This document shows positions 61,164 through 64,000 of a stretch of 64,000 nucleotides of DNA, piece by piece. Both the position numbers and the translations under genes were made by a program. The notes under the pieces are model-generated. The model ran no database searches. It was given only the letters and a program-made list of their open reading frames with translations, and had not been told where the DNA came from. Location of the stretch: NCBI RefSeq assembly GCF_009617995.1, contig NZ_CP044129.1:1054001-1118000 (forward strand), in the 5' to 3' direction. This stretch comes from Halomicrobium sp. LC1Hm. GTDB taxonomy: Archaea; Halobacteriota; Halobacteria; Halobacteriales; Haloarculaceae. Numbering within the stretch: the stretch's first letter is position 1; each line of letters opens with the position of its first letter.

Positions 61164-61352
61164 TATCGATGTTTTAAATGCCATGCGCAAACTATTAAAA
61201 ACACGGCTATGTCTCAAGCCAGCGCTGAGATGAGAATTTAGCGCAACGGACAAGCCGCCGAAAGGCCTCGGCGCGTCGGCGGTCGCTGATCGACATGTCT
61301 GCACTTGCTGCACTCGTTTCGATAGTGGTCCATCAGGCTACTCGCGAGTGGT

Positions 61353-61430
61353 ATAGTAACGATTACAACGATTCACACGCTGATTGCACTGCTGTCGTGC
61401 GATCGGTGTCCATTGACTTTCAGCGGCTAC
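61353..61430 (+). repeat. R2 palindromic repeat, copy 2
   Basis: Begins ATAGTAACGATT and contains GCACTGCTGTCGTGCGATCG, matching copy 1 at 13644-13725 through most of its length. The left inner arm is diverged (TGATTGCAC) and the right end (GGCTAC) has lost the clear ACTAT terminus. Confidence 0.75.
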
Positions 61431-61767
61431 GAGGGTGTCATAGAACTATTCTCACGGCGGTTGTCTTCAGGACTGTCGGAAATGAATCGTCTGCTCAGTA
61501 GGTGTGCGCATCGACCTTTTTTGCGTCGGGTTTCCTCACTCGCTGCGCTCGTTGCGGGAACCGCTCCTCGAAAAACGTCGGTGAAAAAGGCCGACGGCTC
61601 GACCATCGGTCTCGCCGTCGGTGAACTGCGCTCGCTTCGCTCGCGCGGATGCTGGTGATCCGTGTATCGCCTGTACTGAGCACACACAGGGATAGAATAG
61701 GGTGTGAGAACTGTTGTATGGCACCATCTTTCAGTGGCTATTATAAACCCGAATGAGATATTGCCTG

Positions 61768-61847
61768 ATACTGCCGGCTGTACGTCTGTGAAGAATTTCG
61801 CGACCACGGGGTCGCGAATATCTTGAAACAGCGACAGCTGGCAGTAT
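61768..61847 (+). repeat. R1 palindromic intergenic repeat, copy 5 (forward)
   Basis: 80 bp, from ATACTGCCGGCTGT to ACAGCTGGCAGTAT, flanked by TG on the left and GAGG on the right as in copies 1 and 4. The inner hairpin uses TTCGCGACC/GGTCGCGAA, a compensated variant of the TTCGCCACC/GGTGGCGAA arms in copy 2, so base pairing is preserved while sequence changes. Confidence 0.88.
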
Positions 61848-61910
61848 GAGGAAGCCCTCGATGCATCGGTAAGCCGTCTCGAAGAGCTATCGACGACATC
61901 CTCGGTTATC

Positions 61911-62198
61911 TCACTCGATTTCGAGCGTCCCGCTGGCCGACGCGTCGGCGTCGGCGTTCTCCGGCCACTCCAGTTCGAACTCGACGCTGAGTTCGCCGTC
62001 GGCGTCGACGGGCCCCTCCCGTTCGGCTTTCACCTCGAACTCGACGGTCTCCGGAGGCTCCATCGTCACCGACTGGCCGCCCGAACGCAGCGTGATCGGC
62101 CCGCCCTCGTCGAGGCTGTCGGCGACCCGCCGGAGGTACGTGGCAACGTCGCTCTTGCTTTGCATCGCTTCGGACTCGAAGAGCACTTCTTCTGGCAT
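61911..62198 (-). CDS. Amphi-Trp domain protein
   Basis: 95 residues from the ATG at 62198. The pattern MPEEVLFESEAMQSKSDVAT, then YLRRVADSL, GGPITLRSGGQSVTMEPPE and VEFEVKAEREG is that of the amphi-Trp domain, a small beta-rich module of unknown function common in haloarchaea. The tail ends in alternating charged strands. TATA-like ACTATATCAG on the minus strand (62221-62230) lies 23-32 bases ahead of the ATG. Confidence 0.85.
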   Translation of the reverse strand: MPEEVLFESEAMQSKSDVATYLRRVADSLDEGGPITLRSGGQSVTMEPPETVEFEVKAEREGPVDADGELSVEFELEWPENADADASASGTLEIE

Positions 62199-62220
62199 AC
62201 CTCTCTGTTGGAGCCCCGTA

Positions 62221-62230
62221 CTGATATAGT
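62221..62230 (-). promoter_or_regulatory. TATA box for the amphi-Trp gene
   Basis: ACTATATCAG on the minus strand, 23-32 bases upstream of the ATG at 62198, a leaderless layout. Confidence 0.55.
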
Positions 62231-62321
62231 CTCGCAACAGCTGAATTGGTTGACATGATGGCCGAACCCCCGTCCGTGCGATCGATCGCGTCGACCCTCC
62301 GTGGCGACGAGAGCGGTCCGG

Positions 62322-63503
62322 CTACGCACTCGGGGCCGCGCCGCGGCGACGCCAGTGGAGGAACACGGGCAGGGTCAGGGCCGCGATGGCGATCTCGATC
62401 CCGCCGGTGACGAGGAAGGCGGTGACGTAGCCGGCCCGCTCCGCGACGGTGCCGCCGATCAACACTCCCGCGAGGAAGCCGACGCTCCCGAAGATGTTGA
62501 ACCCCGCCATGGCCGCCCCGCGTTCTTCGGGGGCCGCCAGGTCCGTCACGAGTGCCATCGTCGCCGGAGCCATCAGCGCGCCGATGATCCCCACCACGAC
62601 CATGCCGAGCCCGACCAGCTCGATCCGGGGCGCGAGCCCCACGCCGACGACTGCGACGCCGTAGCACGCCGAGCCCGCGACGATCGGACCCGTTCGCCCG
62701 ATCCGGTCCGAGAGGACGCCGAAGGGGTACTGCAGGAGCGCGAAGGGCGCGAAAAAGAGCGCGAGCACGATCCCGGTCGCGCCCGGCGAGAGGCCGAAGG
62801 CCGTCCGGAAGTACAGCGTCCCGACCAGCGCGAAGAAGCCCGCGGTAAAGCGGTCGATGAAGCCGTAGGCGTAGGGGACGACCAGCCGCGGCCGTGCGGT
62901 GACGCTCTCGACGGCTGCACCGAGGCCGCGTCGGTCCGTCGGCGCTCGGTCGGTCACCGTCACGGCCAGGACCGCGCTACAGGTCAGGAGGACGCTCGCG
63001 CCCGCGACCGGGACCAGTGGGCCGATCTCGTACAGCTGCCCGCCCAGTGGCGCACCCAGTGCCGTCCCCGAGCCGATGGCGATCCCCGCCGCTCCCATGT
63101 TGCGGCCGTGGCCGCCGTCCAGGTCCATCAGCATCGTCATCGCCAGCGAGAAGGCACCGATCGTCATCGCTCCCTGGGCGATCCGCAGTCCGAGGACGGT
63201 CAGGAAGGCGGGGCCGAGCCGGGGGGCGACCAGCAACGCGGCGTAGCCCGCCGCGCCACCGAGGGCACCGGCGACGATGTAGGGCACCCGCCTGCCGGTC
63301 GCGTCGCTCGCGAGCCCCCAGACGCCGGCACAGAGCACGAAGGCACCGAACTCGGCGGCGAGAAACCACATGCTGGCCCGGAGGTCGGTCGTCGCCCCCA
63401 GCGCAGCCACGAGCCTGTCGATGCCCGGGTAGAGCAGCACCTGCGCCAGCAACACCAGGAACACGACGCCGGCCAGCGCCCCCCGCGCTCGTCGCTCGCT
63501 CAC
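62322..63503 (-). CDS. Major facilitator superfamily transporter
   Basis: 393 residues with about twelve membrane spans. The cytoplasmic loop between spans 2 and 3 has GLASDATGRRVPYIVAG and the matching loop in the second half GVLSDRIGRTGPIVAG, the duplicated MFS motif A. The arrangement resembles drug-efflux (DHA1-type) members. The substrate cannot be told from the sequence. It stands alone, divergent from the luciferase-like gene. Confidence 0.9.
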   Translation of the reverse strand: MSERRARGALAGVVFLVLLAQVLLYPGIDRLVAALGATTDLRASMWFLAAEFGAFVLCAGVWGLASDATGRRVPYIVAGALGGAAGYAALLVAPRLGPAFLTVLGLRIAQGAMTIGAFSLAMTMLMDLDGGHGRNMGAAGIAIGSGTALGAPLGGQLYEIGPLVPVAGASVLLTCSAVLAVTVTDRAPTDRRGLGAAVESVTARPRLVVPYAYGFIDRFTAGFFALVGTLYFRTAFGLSPGATGIVLALFFAPFALLQYPFGVLSDRIGRTGPIVAGSACYGVAVVGVGLAPRIELVGLGMVVVGIIGALMAPATMALVTDLAAPEERGAAMAGFNIFGSVGFLAGVLIGGTVAERAGYVTAFLVTGGIEIAIAALTLPVFLHWRRRGAAPSA

Positions 63504-63623
63504 GGTCGCCGGTTGGATCGCGAGGATAATACGAATGTCGGGTTCGGACCGCCCGCGGGCGAACTACCGGCCGGGACGGGCGCGAGCCAAACCGTTTTCC
63601 GTCGGACTCTCTGGGCTGTGGCT

Positions 63624-64000
63624 ATGGACCTCTCAGTTGTCGACCTCTCGCCGGTCCCGAACGGCGGCACCGCGACCGACGCCTACGCGAACACCGTCGC
63701 GGCCGCACAACAGGCCGAACGGCTCGGCTACTCTCGGTTCTGGGTGGCCGAACACCACGGGATGGGCGACCGGCTCGCCGGCACGACGCCGGAGGTGTTG
63801 CTCGGCCACCTGGCCGCCGAGACGGCGGAGATCCGCCTCGGATCGGGCGCGGTGTTGCTCAACCACTACAGCCCGTTCAAGGTCGCCGAGCAGTTCGGCG
63901 CGCTGGACGGGCTCGCGCCCGGTCGGATCGACGCCGGGCTGGGCCGGGCCAACGGCTCGCCGGCCGTCGACCGCGCGCTGGGGACCGACCGCCACGTCCA
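63624..64000 (+). CDS. LLM-class (luciferase-like) flavin-dependent oxidoreductase, 3'-truncated by window edge
   Basis: The first 125 or so residues of a luciferase-like monooxygenase. The N-terminus reads MDLSVVDLSPVPNGGTATDA, then RFWVAEHHG, a typical family signature near the flavin site, and ETAEIRLGSGAVLLNHYSP. These proteins use F420 or FMN; the cofactor is not decided by the visible part. The gene runs off the end of the window. Confidence 0.88.
   Translation, partial: MDLSVVDLSPVPNGGTATDAYANTVAAAQQAERLGYSRFWVAEHHGMGDRLAGTTPEVLLGHLAAETAEIRLGSGAVLLNHYSPFKVAEQFGALDGLAPGRIDAGLGRANGSPAVDRALGTDRHV

Larger units (their letters stand above)
61164..61910. other. Repeat-bearing intergenic region
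   Basis: About 750 bases without a supported gene. It contains R2 copy 2 (61353-61430) and R1 copy 5 (61768-61847). Bases 61530-61650 are made of short self-complementary units such as CTCGCTGCGCTCG and CTCGCTTCGCTCG, common decay or hairpin sequence in haloarchaea. Small open frames here have atypical composition and are probably not genes. Confidence 0.6.

Noticed and set aside
61413-61658. 81-codon frame on the plus strand
   Set aside because: It starts inside R2 and runs through self-complementary CTCGCTGCGCTCG-type sequence; composition is unlike a gene.
1-64000. tRNA genes and CRISPR arrays
   Set aside because: No T-loop/anticodon arrangement and no regularly spaced direct repeats with variable spacers were found on reading both strands.

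Overview
The window is haloarchaeal chromosome. It is GC-rich, the predicted proteins are very acidic, and many genes have TATA boxes about 25 bases ahead of the start codon, which fits leaderless transcripts. Secreted proteins carry Tat/lipobox signals. It opens on the end of the ribosomal spc operon (uL30, uL15, secY). The ribosomal proteins and the aerobic-CobN/anaerobic-CbiX cobalamin mixture look like Haloarcula-type Halobacteria; a finer placement is not supported.

Region by region: (1) 1-2450, ribosomal proteins and SecY. (2) 2877-4859, a sensor-like protein that has lost kinase residues and ends in a jelly-roll domain. (3) About 4.95-33.5 kb, a large carbohydrate-utilisation region: two GH29 fucosidases, a GH18 protein, a GH2 beta-mannosidase, a GH38 alpha-mannosidase, an M81 peptidase, an unrecognised TIM-barrel-like protein, a sugar mutarotase, a lactonase-like amidohydrolase, an SDR, an enolase-superfamily dehydratase, a Gfo/Idh oxidoreductase, an IclR regulator and a peptide/oligosaccharide-type ABC transporter spread over three transcription units. 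None of the glycosidases has a signal peptide, so import followed by cytoplasmic breakdown of a fucose- and mannose-rich glycan is the simplest model; the enzyme set matches the linkages of an N-glycan core. (4) 34.3-55.3 kb, a cobalamin (corrin ring) cluster: cobQ, cbiA, a CbiX-like protein, cbiE, cbiC, cobN, chlID, cbtB, cbtA, ferredoxins, DUF3209, cbiX, two cbiH, cbiG, cbiF, cbiL and cbiT. (5) 55.4-64 kb, a HalX response regulator, TrkH/TrkA potassium uptake, a TatD-like hydrolase, a NYN nuclease, a lipoprotein, an amphi-Trp protein, an MFS transporter and the start of a luciferase-like oxidoreductase.

The least expected signals are non-coding. A palindromic intergenic repeat of 78-80 bp (family R1) occurs five times, and in three copies it supplies the stop codon of the neighbouring gene. 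A second palindromic repeat (R2) occurs twice. A 242-bp block with nested long inverted repeats sits between the divergent GH2 and GH38 genes. A 9-6-9 inverted repeat with half-sites ending ACAA lies upstream of the cobalamin transcription units, which looks like an operator of a cobalamin regulon. No tRNA, rRNA, CRISPR array or intact transposase gene was seen.
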